Shown here: piece after piece, positions 1 through 9,624 of the stretch
Numbering within the stretch: position 1 is the first letter of the stretch
Layout: each line of letters starts with the position of its first letter
NCBI GenBank assembly: GCA_943736015.1
Contig: OX031064.1
Coordinates: 34,523,361 to 34,587,360 of the forward strand
Length of the DNA stretch: 64,000 nt
Source of the DNA: Tridacna crocea
Taxonomy: Eukaryota > Mollusca > Bivalvia > Cardiida > Cardiidae
Direction of reading: 5' to 3'
Made by a program: the position numbers and the translations under genes
The notes under the pieces: model-generated
Seen by the model: only the letters and a program-made list of their open reading frames with translations
What the model was told of the DNA's origin: nothing
Databases searched by the model: none

Positions 1-178
1 GAGAGAAAAAAATATGGTGGAAAAAGGAGAAATGCTGGTGAACAACTTTTTCCCATTTTCCACAATATTTTCTACCTTTCCAACGTCAAATCTTACCTTT
101 TGAATTAACTATATTTTTTTTCGTTCACAAATGCTTTGAATTAGGACATGTGTGAAATTTTGTCTTTTGGTAAAGAAG
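1..178 (+). mobile_element. PBM-A fragment cut by the window edge
   Basis: Degenerate stem (GGAGAAATGCTGGTGAACAA) and a long-arm end TTTTGTCTTTTGGTAAAG. The left part lies outside the window. Confidence 0.6.
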
Positions 179-215
179 TAAGGTCTCATATTACCGACTG
201 TTGGGGACCATAGTT

Positions 216-443
216 TTAACCTTTACCAAACGACAAGATTTTAGACTGGTCCAAATTGAAAGCGCTTGCAGACGACAAAATAAACATAACCTAAAAATTG
301 AAATTTGTTTCCAGCTGGGTAGAAAACATTGTGGGAAAAGGAGAAAATGCTGGTAACCAGCATTTTCTCCTTTTCCCACAAGGTTTTCAAAAGGCTTGTA
401 TCTCAGGGTCGTAAAAACCAGGAATTGTTTGGTAAAGGGTTAA
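216..443 (-). mobile_element. PBM-A MITE
   Basis: TTAA at both ends (216-219, 440-443), long arm left (CCAAACGACAAGATTTTAGA), hairpin tip CTGGTAACCAG. One stem mismatch (ACAAGG in the right arm). Confidence 0.9.
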
Positions 444-449
444 GTCAAC

Positions 450-681
450 TTAACTCTTTACCAAACGACAATTTTTTTTAGACTGGTCCAAAGTGAACAT
501 ATTTGCAGACGAAAAAACAGACATAACTCCAAAGTTGAAATTTGTTTCCAGCAGGGTAGAAAACATTGTAGGAAAAAAAAGGAAATGCTGGTAACCAGCA
601 TTTTCTCCTTTTCCCACAGTGTTTTCAATAGGGTTCTATCATAGAGTCGTAAAAACCAGGGATTGTCTGGTAAAGGGTTAA
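450..681 (-). mobile_element. PBM-A MITE
   Basis: Six bases after the previous copy; TTAA at 450-453 and 678-681. The A tract in the left stem is expanded. The right stem arm carries CACAGTG. Confidence 0.9.
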
Positions 682-890
682 CCCTTGATTTTACGTGTCT
701 GCAGTCCAAGTCTTTTGAAAACACTGTGGGAAAAAGGAGAAATTGCTCGTAACGAGCATTTTCTCCTTTTCCCACAGTGTTTTCTACCCACTTGGAGAAC
801 TTTCTGCCATTTTTATCAAATTTGAAATTGTCGTCTGCAAACTCTTTTAGTTTGGAAGAGTCTAAAATTTGTCGTTTGGGAAAGGGTTAA
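678..890 (+). mobile_element. PBM-B MITE sharing a TTAA with its neighbour
   Basis: Subfamily B: GTGTCTGCAG short arm and tip CTCGTAACGAG. It starts on the same TTAA (678-681) that ends the previous element and closes at 887-890. The short arm is shortened. Confidence 0.9.
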
Positions 891-1419
891 ACAAAAGGGT
901 TACAGCAAATATTGCATAATGACCCATTAATATCCTTTCCTTTTACACCAAAAGATCTTATCAACGTGTTTTCACGACCACATTAGAGAAGGCTTTTCGA
1001 ACACATTCCTGTTCAAGTGAGGAAAATGCTACTGACCAGGAATGCTTCCCTTTCCCACAACGAATCGACAAATCCTACGTTAGACTGGTGTCAGTCCCTT
1101 AAATAGAGCCTTTTCATTGAAACAAAATCACCAAGTAAAACTGCAAAACGAATACTCTGTGTTCTCAATGTTCTGAATGTCTGTATTTCAGAAGAAGGGC
1201 AAGTAACAGCACATATTTCTGTGACTTTGCTGTAGTTGTGTACCTTGTTTATTAGAATGACTTAAATGCAGGGCCTGAATGCCAGGCTAATCCTACGTGT
1301 ACGGTCTAAATTTTTGTCTGCTTATTCTTGTAAAATGCACACAAGAGCACAAATTCGTGGGCTAGTAAAGAGTCGCTGTAAAACAGTGTATGTTTCCATA
1401 CAGATCAATGCAACCCCGT
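891..1419. other. No gene seen; very degenerate PBM remnant at about 965-1080
   Basis: GAGGAAAATGCTACTGACCA and CTTCCCTTTCCCACAACG recall a PBM stem. The rest (1081-1419) shows nothing I can assign. Confidence 0.4.
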
Positions 1420-1649
1420 TTAACCCATTACCAAACAATCCCTACTTTTGACGACCCTGAGAAAGAGGCCTTTAGAAAACATTGTGGGAAAGGGAGAAAA
1501 TGCTGGTAACCAGCATTTTCTCCCTTTCCCACAATGTTTTCTACCCTTCACAAAATAAATCTCAAATTTTCAGTCACTTTTATTCTGTCGTCTGCAAATG
1601 CTCTCGATTTGGACAAGACTAAAATTCTGTCGTTTGGTAATGAATTCAA
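1420..1649 (+). mobile_element. PBM-A MITE
   Basis: Left TTAA 1420-1423, right end mutated to TTCAA. The stem variant GGAAAGGGAG is matched by CTCCCTTTCC in the other arm. Confidence 0.88.
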
Positions 1650-2024
1650 CATGCTTATTTTTACATCGATTAAGAAACAAGCTCTTATAACTTATACTAA
1701 TCTCTCTCGGTTCTGCTTCCTGGGAACTACAACAGTACTCGCGCCGAATATGCAGGCCTATGAAAAATCCCAAAGATGAAACCCGCTCCTGTGCATCGAA
1801 ATCAGGACCTTTTGGTTACGAGACCTCACCACCACGGACACCGAAACCTCGTTGAAGTGCTTTAATCTTTGCTCGCTGTGTCCAATCAAATCAATGCATA
1901 AGATACCACGTGATGATAGTGAATTCATATGACGACAGAAAACTTGTATTGTTTTTTCAGTTGCGGGTAGAAAATTCATCAAATGTATTAACGTCACGTG
2001 GTTTTGTAGACAGGTCGAACTTAC

Positions 2025-2156
2025 CACCAAAATATACGCCGATGGCAATTCCACATGCCACCAGGAAGAAAAGACCGACGATTGCCGCCACGACACAACA
2101 TCGACGTCTGCTTGCCTCTTTTGAGTAGAATTCTGTGGAATCCGAAACGTCACTCG
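2025..2156 (-). CDS. Internal exon with transmembrane segment (same gene as 3646-3907)
   Basis: The exon is delimited by the acceptor TTTTCTTCAG (exon from 2156) and a strong donor GGTG then GTAAGT (exon to 2025). At 132 bp it is phase 1 on both sides. It encodes SDVSDSTEFYSKEASRRRCC and then a hydrophobic span VVAAIVGLFFLVACGIAIGV followed by YFGG. The RRR before the span and the positive-inside rule suggest N-in/C-out (type II-like) topology. The CC pair at the membrane edge could be palmitoylated (inference). With the upstream exon it gives a cytosolic tail of about 100 residues or more before the membrane. The extracellular part must lie in exons further along the minus strand, probably outside the window, because nothing convincing was found at 1-2024. 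The protein is not recognised. Confidence 0.72.
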
Positions 2157-2237
2157 CTGAAGAAAACAATAGAAATTATAGTAAAAGTGAGTCCTGCGAC
2201 GTGAAAAGGTGGTTTATTGTAGATCTGTAAAAATATC

Positions 2238-2290
2238 CATCTAGGTCAGCCTTCGCACTTCACGCAGACTGACCTGGTCGAAACCTCGTG
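2238..2290. repeat. Short palindromic fragment, AGGTCAGCCT family (F)
   Basis: TAGGTCAGCCTTCGCACTTC followed by ACGCAGACTGACCTGG forms an imperfect hairpin. It is related to the copies at 23752, 24445 and 46439. Confidence 0.5.
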
Positions 2291-2513
2291 CTACTGCGCT
2301 ATTTTCAGCATGTCGAAGGTTTGGTCTGCCTCTCAATTCATTCTATTATTATAGAGTATAATTTTTCTTTCCATGAGAATGAGAATCTTCTTGGTAATTG
2401 TGATCACGGAGAAACCTTAAATCTCCATTTGTCAGACGACAATGAAATATAAACTGAGCCAGTATTGCAATGAAATAGTTATTTTTCAAAACGAATATTT
2501 TCCAAGTCCGAAC

Positions 2514-2743
2514 TTAACCCATTACCACACAATCCCTACTTTTGACGCCCCTGAGAAAGAAGCCTTTAGAAAACATTGTGGGAAAAGGGAGAAAATGCTG
2601 GTAACCAGCATTTTCTCCCTTTCCCACAATGTTTTCTACCCTTCACAAAACAAATTTCAAATTTTCAATCACTTTTATTATGTCGTCTGCAAATGTTTTC
2701 GATTTGAACAAGCCTAAAATATTGTTGTTTGGTAATAAGTTAA
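2514..2743 (+). mobile_element. PBM-A MITE in the intron of the membrane protein gene
   Basis: TTAA at 2514-2517 and 2740-2743. Stem with GGGAGAAAATGCTGG and CTCCC in the partner arm. It lies in the intron between the exons at 3646 and 2156. Confidence 0.92.
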
Positions 2744-2747
2744 TGCA

Positions 2748-3241
2748 ATTTATTATATACCTAGCAGTGAAATCCTGGAATTTCCCAGTGTAATACATTT
2801 TGATATCGTCACTAGTGACGATATCAAGTTTCACTTTCACTTCCTGCCGTAATTCATGAAGTACTTTTTTTTTATTAAGCACTTACAGATAGTGTTAATT
2901 GTAAGTTCTATATTTTCAACTAGACAATCCAACTACTTTTCTCAGTCGTTTTTTTTTTAATTATGTATTCACCTGCACTATGTCCCTGGCTTCTTCTCTC
3001 TATTCAAAGTATTGATTTCGACTTTTCAAACGAAAAATTAAAAATTATAATGTTAATAAGGTATAATCTATAATAAAAAGAATAATCAACTGTTTTTTTT
3101 TATTTAAAAAATCTCTCTCTCGGATGCGTCGTAAGGCGTTAAAAAAAAACTCGTGCTGCGCACTCGTTTTTTCAACGCCTAACAACGCATCCTCGTGAGA
3201 TATTTTTCATATCAAAAATAACCAGCTGATTATCCTCTATT
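2748..3241 (+). repeat. Foldback element S, copy 1
   Basis: Begins TTTATTATATACCTAGCAGT, as at 18177. It contains a perfect 26-bp palindrome TGATATCGTCACTAGTGACG ATATCA (2801-2826) and a long imperfect hairpin (3079-3240) centred on ACTCGTGCTGCGCACTCGTT. Confidence 0.75.
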
Positions 3242-3399
3242 TAAAAAAAATGCACAGAACGTGCTGTTTGATCTTGAATGTACACTGTACGACACGGAGA
3301 CTTGCCTTTAACAAAAATTTTGAAATAGCAACGTGTGGCTTTTACCTACTGACTTGGAGCTTTCATTGAGAGCTGATGTAGCATGTAAGCTATAGAGTC

Positions 3400-3628
3400 T
3401 TAACCCATTACCACACAATCCCTACTTTTGACGCCCCTGAGAAAGAAGCCTTTAGAAAACATTGTGGAAAAAGGAGAAAATGCTGGTAACCAGCATTTTC
3501 TCCTTTTCCCACAATGTTTTCTATTCTTCACAAAACAAATTTCAAATTTTCAGTCACTTTTATTTTATCGTCTGCAAATGCTTTCAATTTGGACCAGTCT
3601 GAAATATTGTCGTTTGGTAAGGGGTTAA
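3400..3628 (+). mobile_element. PBM-A MITE 16 bp from a splice donor
   Basis: TTAA at 3400-3403 and 3625-3628. The intron donor of the minus-strand exon is at 3645/3644, so the element occupies intron positions 18 onward. Confidence 0.92.
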
Positions 3629-3645
3629 AACAAGAATGCACAAAC

Positions 3646-3907
3646 CTTGTTTGAGTCTATAGCTGCCCCCACTCCAGTTTGTTTTGTAGCCTAGATATGG
3701 CGCGTTGTCGTACATACGCCCTGTAGAGATCGATCCCTGGTCGACACGTTTGCCATCTTCTCCGATCACATAAAATTGTCCCTCGCTCGAATAAGCCATG
3801 CTTCTTGGCTGACCCGAAGTCCAGCTCCAGGTGGGAAAATAGCGAGGATAATACTGGTAAACGCCCTCGTTCAGAGGTAGAGGTCTCCGTCGACTCCGGT
3901 CCGAATC
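3646..3907 (-). CDS. Internal exon of an unrecognised single-pass membrane protein gene (cytosolic segment)
   Basis: An open stretch on the minus strand is bounded by a clear acceptor (CTGTTTCTTTCAG, exon from 3907) and a weaker donor (ACAAG then GTTTGT, exon to 3646). It encodes 87 residues plus one base: an acidic/basic start DSDRSRRRPLPL, then a Tyr/Trp/Gly-rich segment (YQYYPRYFPTWSW, GQFYVIGEDGKR, YLGYKTNWSGGSYRL). It starts in phase 0 and ends in phase 1, which matches the exon at 2156-2025, so joining them keeps one frame and creates an Ala codon. No domain was recognised. The composition suggests a cytosolic juxtamembrane region. A trinucleotide repeat lies just upstream of the acceptor and a PBM element just downstream of the donor. 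A spurious open frame inside repeats is possible, but the phase match argues against it. Confidence 0.68.
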
Positions 3908-3925
3908 CTGAAAGAAACAGAAATA

Positions 3926-4008
3926 CAAATCATCATCATCGTCGTCAGCATATCGTCGTAGTCGTAGTCGTAGTCGTCGTCGTCGTCATAGTGATCGTCG
4001 TCAGTGAA
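3926..4008. repeat. (GTC/ATC)n trinucleotide repeat
   Basis: Runs of CATCATCATC, GTAGTCGTAGTCGTAGTC and GTCGTCGTCGTC. It ends about 17 bp from the acceptor AG of the exon starting at 3907, within the branch-point zone on the minus strand. Confidence 0.85.
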
Positions 4009-4141
4009 AATGACAGAAATTTATCGGAGAAAAACAGGAGTAAATTTGCATACACAAACAGACAGATGTACTTGATATAAGCATACTTTCGTATGCTCTG
4101 ATTTTTCCTTTTTACTATGCTGAGCAAATGGACAAAATCTC

Positions 4142-4212
4142 AGTCTGTATGTCTGTCTGTCTGTCGTTCTGTCTGTCTGTCTGTCTCTCCCTCTCTCTCT
4201 ATCTCTTTCTTG
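4142..4212. repeat. (CTGT)n and (CT)n microsatellite
   Basis: CTGTCTGTCTGTCG, CTGTCTGTCTGTCTGTCTC then CTCTCTCTCTATCTC. Confidence 0.9.
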
Positions 4213-5050
4213 TGTATTATAATTAGTAGTGCGAACACTAATGTAAATTCATTATATTGTAAGGGGAGGGTCGATTTCTAAGTTGTTATAACTTGTGACC
4301 CAACCCCATTTCCATGTAAATTTGAGGGAAAATAAATATGTTTAAACAGACGGACAGACAATCCTTTAATCAGAGGTATCGGCATATATAATATCACTAC
4401 AATTATACCCCTAGTTTCGTTCTGAAACAGCTGTAAATGGAGAGCTCGCTACACAAATACATAAGCACATATACCATGGAAAATGTCCCAGACGGACGGT
4501 CAGACGGACAGTTCGGTACAAGGAAATACAAACAGGATCCAACCTCTCTTTCATTCATTTTTTTGTATGTGTGAAGGGGTGGGTGGGGGGGAGATAGAGA
4601 TAATTTCCCTTCCCTCCCAAACTATCAAACCTTTCCTTAACTTTCTTCAATCCTAAAATCGTCTTCCGTTTTATTTCGGGTCAAAATATTAGTTTTAATC
4701 TTTAAGTTGCTAAGACCGATGTAGGACACTTTTGTGGGACAATGTAGATCAAGATCAGACCGCAGAGAAGGTGCAAACTTGAAAATATACTCTCTACTTT
4801 TATGTATTTAGTTGTTTCTATTTCCAATATCGCAATCTTCCGTAAACAAAATTTAATGTTATACATATATAACAGTGCCAAAATATTCAGTTGTGTAATT
4901 TCCTTTACTTCGCTCGAATTTGTATAAAACAGAGAGTACAATTATTTTGTATTTGAAAGTCACAGTTACTGAACCGTTTTGAGGTCTCCAATGATAAAGA
5001 AATCATGCTGTATTTCGAAATAAATCTACTGGTCTAAACATTATTAATCC
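4213..5050. other. No gene seen; AT-rich with GACGGAC runs and a family D fragment
   Basis: Short GACGGACGG/CAGACGGACAG runs lie near 4350 and 4490-4512. A G-rich run GGGGTGGGTGGGGGGGAG lies near 4575. ATGTAGATCAAGATCAGACC at about 4741 is half of the family D palindrome. Confidence 0.5.
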
Positions 5051-5156
5051 TACCCTTCACAAAACAAATTTCAAATTTCCAGTCACTTTTATTTTGTCGT
5101 CTGCAAATGCTTTCGATTCGGAAAAGCCTAAAATATTGTCGTTTGGTAACGAGTTT
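5051..5156 (+). mobile_element. PBM-A right half only
   Basis: Starts at CTACCCTTCACAAAACAAAT, exactly where the hairpin ends, and runs to the long-arm end. The terminal TTAA is now TTTA. Confidence 0.8.
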
Positions 5157-5232
5157 ATAGTGTATTTTATATCACATCGTTCCATGTATTGCACTATTTT
5201 GTATGTAAATTTATGTATGATTGGCCGGAGGC
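5157..5232 (+). repeat. Duplicated flank, copy 1
   Basis: TATGTAAATTTATGTATGATTG and preceding bases recur at 5760-5840 after another PBM copy, so PBM half plus flank were duplicated together. Confidence 0.75.
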
Positions 5233-5463
5233 CTAAACTCATTACCAAACGGCAATATTTTTTACTTGTTGAAATTGAAAGCATTTGCAGACGACAAAAT
5301 AAAAGTGACTGAAAATTTGAAATTTGTTTTGTGAAGGGTAGAGAACATTGTGGGAAAAGGAGAAAATGCTGGTTACCAGCATTTTCTCCTTTTCCCACAA
5401 TGTTTTCTAAAGGCTTCTTTCTAAGAGGCGTCAAAAGTAGCGATTGTGTGGTAATGGGATAGT
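5233..5463 (-). mobile_element. PBM-A MITE
   Basis: Long arm left; terminal TTAAs eroded (CTAA left, ATAG right). Stem tip CTGGTTACCAG. Confidence 0.85.
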
Positions 5464-5530
5464 TATCAAACGGCTTTCTTCATCATGTATAGGCCTATTA
5501 CTGTTTATATTCTCAGATTTTTTTTTTAAA

Positions 5531-5759
5531 TTAACCCAATACCCCACAATCCCTACTTCTGACGCCCCTAAGAAAGAAGCCTTTAAAAAACATTGAGGGA
5601 AAAGGAGAAAATGCTGGTAACCAGCATTTTCTCCTTTTCCCACAATGTTTTCTACCCTTCACAAAACGAATTTCAAATTTTCAGGCACTTTTATTTTGTC
5701 GTCTGTAAATGCTTTCGATTTGGACAAGCCTACAATATTGTCGTTTGGTAACTAGCTTA
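5531..5759 (+). mobile_element. PBM-A MITE
   Basis: Left TTAA 5531-5534; right end GTAACTAGCTTA. The long arm and the following 80 bp resemble 5051-5232. Confidence 0.87.
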
Positions 5760-5871
5760 TAGTATATTTTATATCACACTCTTCATGCATGTATTGCATT
5801 ATTTTGTATGTAAATTTATGTATGATTGCCCGGAAACCTTAAAACCCGAATGAAATATTAGTCGTTCATCG

Positions 5872-6113
5872 TTTAGCTCTTTACCAAAGGGCAACATGTT
5901 AGACTGGCCCAAATTGAAAGTACAACAGACTTGCAGACAACAAAATAAAACATAACTCAAAAATTGAAATTAATTTCCAACAGGGTAGAAAATATTGCGG
6001 GAAAATGAGAAATTGCTGTTTACCAGCATTTTCTCATTTTCCCACAATGTGTTCAAAAGGGTTCTATCTCATGGTCGCAAAAATGAGATCAGGAATTGTT
6101 TGGTAAATGTTAA
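5872..6113 (-). mobile_element. PBM-A MITE, diverged
   Basis: Left TTTA, right TTAA 6110-6113. The stem has GAAAATGAGAAA paired with TTTCTCATTTTC, another two-sided change. Confidence 0.8.
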
Positions 6114-6116
6114 TGG

Positions 6117-6285
6117 TTAAGATATGGTTGCGCAAGAAAAACTTGTGGATACGTGTTAGATCGAACAAAGACATTGTAAAGAAAGGAGAAAATACCGGTA
6201 ATGAATATTTTCTCCTTTTCTCACAATGTTTCAAAAGGGTTCTCACAATGGATTGTTATGACCCGAGATTGTTGGGTAATTGGCC
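6117..6285. mobile_element. PBM-A remnant
   Basis: Stem ACATTGTAAAGAAAGGAGAA with CTCCTTTTCTCACAATG, then GTCATAACAATCC-like arm remains. The left arm is lost. Confidence 0.5.
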
Positions 6286-6463
6286 GAGGAGAGTGAGAAA
6301 GGAAGGTGAAGGTCATTTGCGGCGTTCTCTTTTTTTTTGACTTCTGGGTAACGGATCACCAATCATACGTAAAGAAAAGCGTTGTATTACCTTAAATAAT
6401 TTCGGCTGTTTTATAAAATGTGATATAGCTGAATACACTTATGACCTATCCCACGACATTCTT

Positions 6464-6772
6464 TTGAGAGAGAGAGAGAGAGAGAGGGACAGACAGACAG
6501 AGACAGAGAAGACAGAGACAGACAGAGAGACAGACGGACGGAGCAGAATGGTGGGTGTTCAGGCAGGCAGGCAGACAGACAGACAGAGCAGAATGGCACT
6601 TGGCGGTCAGACAGACAGTTCCTGTTTGACAGAGATGGGTCGAGGGAGGGAGGCAGGGAGGGAGAGAGGGAGAGAGATAGAGAGAGAAAGAGAGAGAGAG
6701 AGTGCCAAAGGGTCGGTTGGCGATCAGGATGACAGACAGACACAGAAGAGTTCTTGTTCTTGTTTGACAGAA
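6464..6772. repeat. (GA)n/(GACA)n low-complexity tract
   Basis: GAGAGAGAGAGAGAGAGA, then GACAGACAGACAGAG and GGGAGGGAGGCAGGGAGGG blocks. Open frames across it are artefacts of the repeat. Confidence 0.9.
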
Positions 6773-6780
6773 AATTAGCA

Positions 6781-7128
6781 TAAACCCCCTCCTTATTTTT
6801 TCGCCTCCCCACGTCCTACTTTCTGTTAATTTCTTGTAACTATTTTCAGAAACTTCAGCAAGGTCAAATAACTACCTTTATTAAATATTACGTTTCTGAC
6901 TGCATGAGATGGCTATATATGAAATATCGGATCGGCCAAACCGCTGGTATTTCGAACAAACTATCGAGCCCCTAAGGTGTTCCAATTACCGAAGATCGAG
7001 ATGACCCCCGTCTATCTTAAATGCTCACATAGACTTTTAACCACAATATAAGAATCAGCACATGCTTTTAGAATTCGTATCTAACCTGTTACACGTTGTT
7101 TCTACTTTTCAAACTCTGCAGAAAGCAC
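6781..7128. other. No gene or repeat recognised
   Basis: AT-rich sequence. No splice-bounded open frame and no match to the families seen elsewhere in the window. Confidence 0.5.
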
Positions 7129-7354
7129 TTAACCCATTACCACACAATCCCTACTTTTGAGGACCCTGAGAAAGAAGTCACTAGAAAACATTGTGGGAAA
7201 AGGAGAAAATGCTGGTAACCAGCATTTTCTCCCTTTCCCACAATGTTTTCTACCCTTCACAAAACAAATTTAAAATTTCGCTCACTTTTATTTTGTCAAG
7301 CAAATGCTTCCGAATCGGACAAACCTAAAATATAGTCGTTTGATAATGAGTTGC
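7129..7354 (+). mobile_element. PBM-A MITE
   Basis: Left TTAA 7129-7132, right end TTGC. The stem arms differ by one base (AAAAGG versus CCCTTT). Confidence 0.88.
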
Positions 7355-7525
7355 GCAATTTAAGTTATATTTACTCTGACTTACATGTTTCGGCAAATAC
7401 CTTTTTTTATTACCCCCAAAAACATAACATGATTGCCTTAGAAGAACTACAGTTTATGACTATTTTGTGAAAGCTGGTATTTATGGCGGTGTGAAAATAG
7501 TCCCAAAAAGTAGAGGTATTCCATG

Positions 7526-7802
7526 GGCAGATCCAGAGGGGGGAGGGGACCGGGGGGGGGGGTCCGGACCCCCCCCCCCCGGAATTTTGGCAAAATTGTG
7601 GTTATCAGATTCGTGAAATGGTACTGGTTTGATATTGCACAGCATTTATGTAAAATACAGTCATAAATTTAAAAAAAAGTAGGTTCTAAATGTGGAGACC
7701 TCCTCATGGTTACATGGTTAGTATCATATAATAAGACGAGTGCGTTTTCGGTGGCCCCCCCCCCCCCCCCCCCCCCCCCAAGAAAGATATCTGGATCCGC
7801 GC
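7526..7802. mobile_element. Terminal-inverted-repeat element with G/C homopolymers (family R)
   Basis: GGCAGATCCAGAGGGGGG at the left matches GGATCCAGATATC read inward from the right. Inside the ends are a G11/C13 palindrome around GTCCGGAC (7552-7582) and a C26 run (7755-7780). It is probably a small DNA transposon relic; the family is uncertain. Confidence 0.5.
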
Positions 7803-7987
7803 GCATGTATTCATTTTATGTTAAATTTACTGTAAAAATGCATTAGCCAAAATATTGAAGACAGAATAAATAGTTTCAAATTGTTTATTATTCACTCCCA
7901 TATGGAGTGGATTGCACCAAGGTTACGTTGTGCAAACCTCCAAGGCCGAGTGTCTTCCTATTTCGCTCTCATAGCGCAAAGGAAGAC

Positions 7988-8215
7988 TTAACCCATTACC
8001 ACACAATCCCTACTTTTGACGCCCCTGAGAAAGAAGCCTTTTGAAAACACTGTAGGAAAAGGAGAAATGCTGGTAACCAGCATTTTCTCCTTTTCCCACA
8101 GTGTTTTCTACCCTTCCCAGAACAAATTTCAATTTTTCAGTCACCTTTATTTTGTCGTCTGCAAATGCTTTCAATTTGGACCAGTCTAAAATTTTGTCGT
8201 GTGGTAAAGAGTTAA
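7988..8215 (+). mobile_element. PBM-A MITE
   Basis: TTAA at 7988-7991 and 8212-8215. The stem carries ACACTGT with ACAGTGT in the opposite arm instead of ACATTGT/ACAATGT. Confidence 0.92.
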
Positions 8216-8516
8216 GCAATGTTCTGTAAAAAGGGTTCTAAATGAATCTGCAAAAATAATTCAGGTTGTGCAGGCTGTGTTCGATCCTTTTTCCTAGTTG
8301 TAAAATTTCTGCTTGTCCCGAGACCAGCCCACCTAATGATTCGGTCTGTTTGTAGCAAAAATACATTTTGTGCATGGGAGTATGACTTGCATTGTGTATT
8401 GCATTACGCTCCCTGTCTTAGAATACAGCCTGGTAAAATGCAAAAACTCGGTCAGTATACCTACAATAAGCAGTAGCGGCAATTTAAAACTTCCTTGTTT
8501 TTATACTATAATATGA

Positions 8517-8600
8517 AATTGATAATGTACAAGTAAGATCTAGTTACATATTCTGTACAGACTGATCTTAGTCTGCACAGTCCGCAAGGTCGTTCGATAA
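8517..8600. repeat. Family D palindrome, degenerate
   Basis: GATCTAGTTACATATTCTGT then ACAGACTGATCTTAGTCTGC and CAGTCCGCAAGGTC; compare 19505 and 38755. Confidence 0.5.
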
Positions 8601-8850
8601 AAAAAATAATTCAGCCTCTACTAGACAATCCTAATCGAGCCCATATTCACCAACCATTCTTAAGAACGTTCTTTGTCTTATTCTCCAGAATTTTCTACAT
8701 TTGTAAGTAACACAGCTGCCAGTATTTCTCATTTTCCCACAAAGTTTTTACAAGCCGTCTTTAAAAGGCTCGTAAAAACACAAAATTTTGTACGAACGGA
8801 TGAACCAGTTGACACTGACTTGTATGAATGCAGATCAATATCAGAAAGCA

Positions 8851-9035
8851 TATTCACCAACCACTCTTAGGAACATTCTTAGTTTTATTCTTCAGAATTT
8901 TGTCAATGTGAAAGTAACAGAGCTTCTGATCGGCTAAACCATTTGGTTTAGCCAATCAGATGTTCTGTTACTTTCAGATTTAAAAAATTTTGAAGAACAA
9001 GACAAAGAATGTTCTTAAGAATGGTTGGTGAATAT
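8851..9035. repeat. Family C palindrome (TATTCACCAACCA ends)
   Basis: A near-perfect inverted repeat of about 90-bp arms: TATTCACCAACCACTCTTAG outer end, GTAACAGAGCTTCTGATCGG inner, and centre AAACCATTTGGTTT. The right end is TGGTTGGTGAATA. Confidence 0.85.
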
Positions 9036-9204
9036 GGACCCATCTGATCTTTGCCGATACTGTTTGCTTATTAAGTTATGTTTTCAGCGAAACCTTTTCA
9101 GTGAAGCCTTTAAAAGGCTCGTAAAAACACAAACTTTTGTACAAAAGGGTTAAGCAGTTGACACTTAATGCAGACCAATATCAGAAAGCATATTCGCGAG
9201 GTCA

Positions 9205-9404
9205 GTATTCACCAACCATTCTTAAGAACATTCTTGGTCTTGTCCTTCAAAATTTTGTCAATGTGAAAGTAACAGAACTTCTGATGGGCTAAACCATGAG
9301 AAGGTAACAGAACTTCTGATTGGCTAGACCATTCGGTTTAGCCAATCAGAAGTTCTGTTACTTTCACATTGACAAAATTTTGAAGAACAAGACAAAGAAT
9401 GTTT
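9205..9404. repeat. Family C palindrome with internal duplication
   Basis: Same element as 8851-9035. GGTAACAGAACTTCTGAT occurs twice in the left arm (9265 and 9306). The right end is truncated at about 9404. Confidence 0.8.
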
Positions 9405-9477
9405 CAGTAAAACATATCTTCGACAGGAAATGGGTAAAAACACTGGGCTTCTTAAAGCGACTCAATGTGTGGATGTG

Positions 9478-9540
9478 GACAGTGTAGATCAAGATCAGCT
9501 TGTGTAGAGCGTGCAGTCATATCGTGAATCTACAGTGTCC
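9478..9540. repeat. Family D palindrome
   Basis: CAGTGTAGATCAAGATCAGC ... GAATCTACAGTGTCCG, an imperfect hairpin. Confidence 0.6.
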
Positions 9541-9624
9541 GATACGATGACATTTTTCCAGTGATAAGAACTGTAAAAGCGTAATGATTTAGGATTGGTT
9601 CTAACTGATAGTTTGAGAATGTCC

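Noticed and set aside
3428-3628. An open frame of about 66 codons running through many PBM copies (LENIVGKGENAGNQHFLLFP type), ending on the terminal TAA of TTAA
   Set aside because: It starts at TTG rather than ATG in most copies, crosses the palindrome and is broken by indels in most others. The lack of stops follows from the stem sequence. Treated as a shadow of the MITE.
6411-6812. Long open frames on both strands in the GA/GACA tract
   Set aside because: Two- and four-base repeats give open frames in several frames; composition only Ser/Leu or Arg/Glu.
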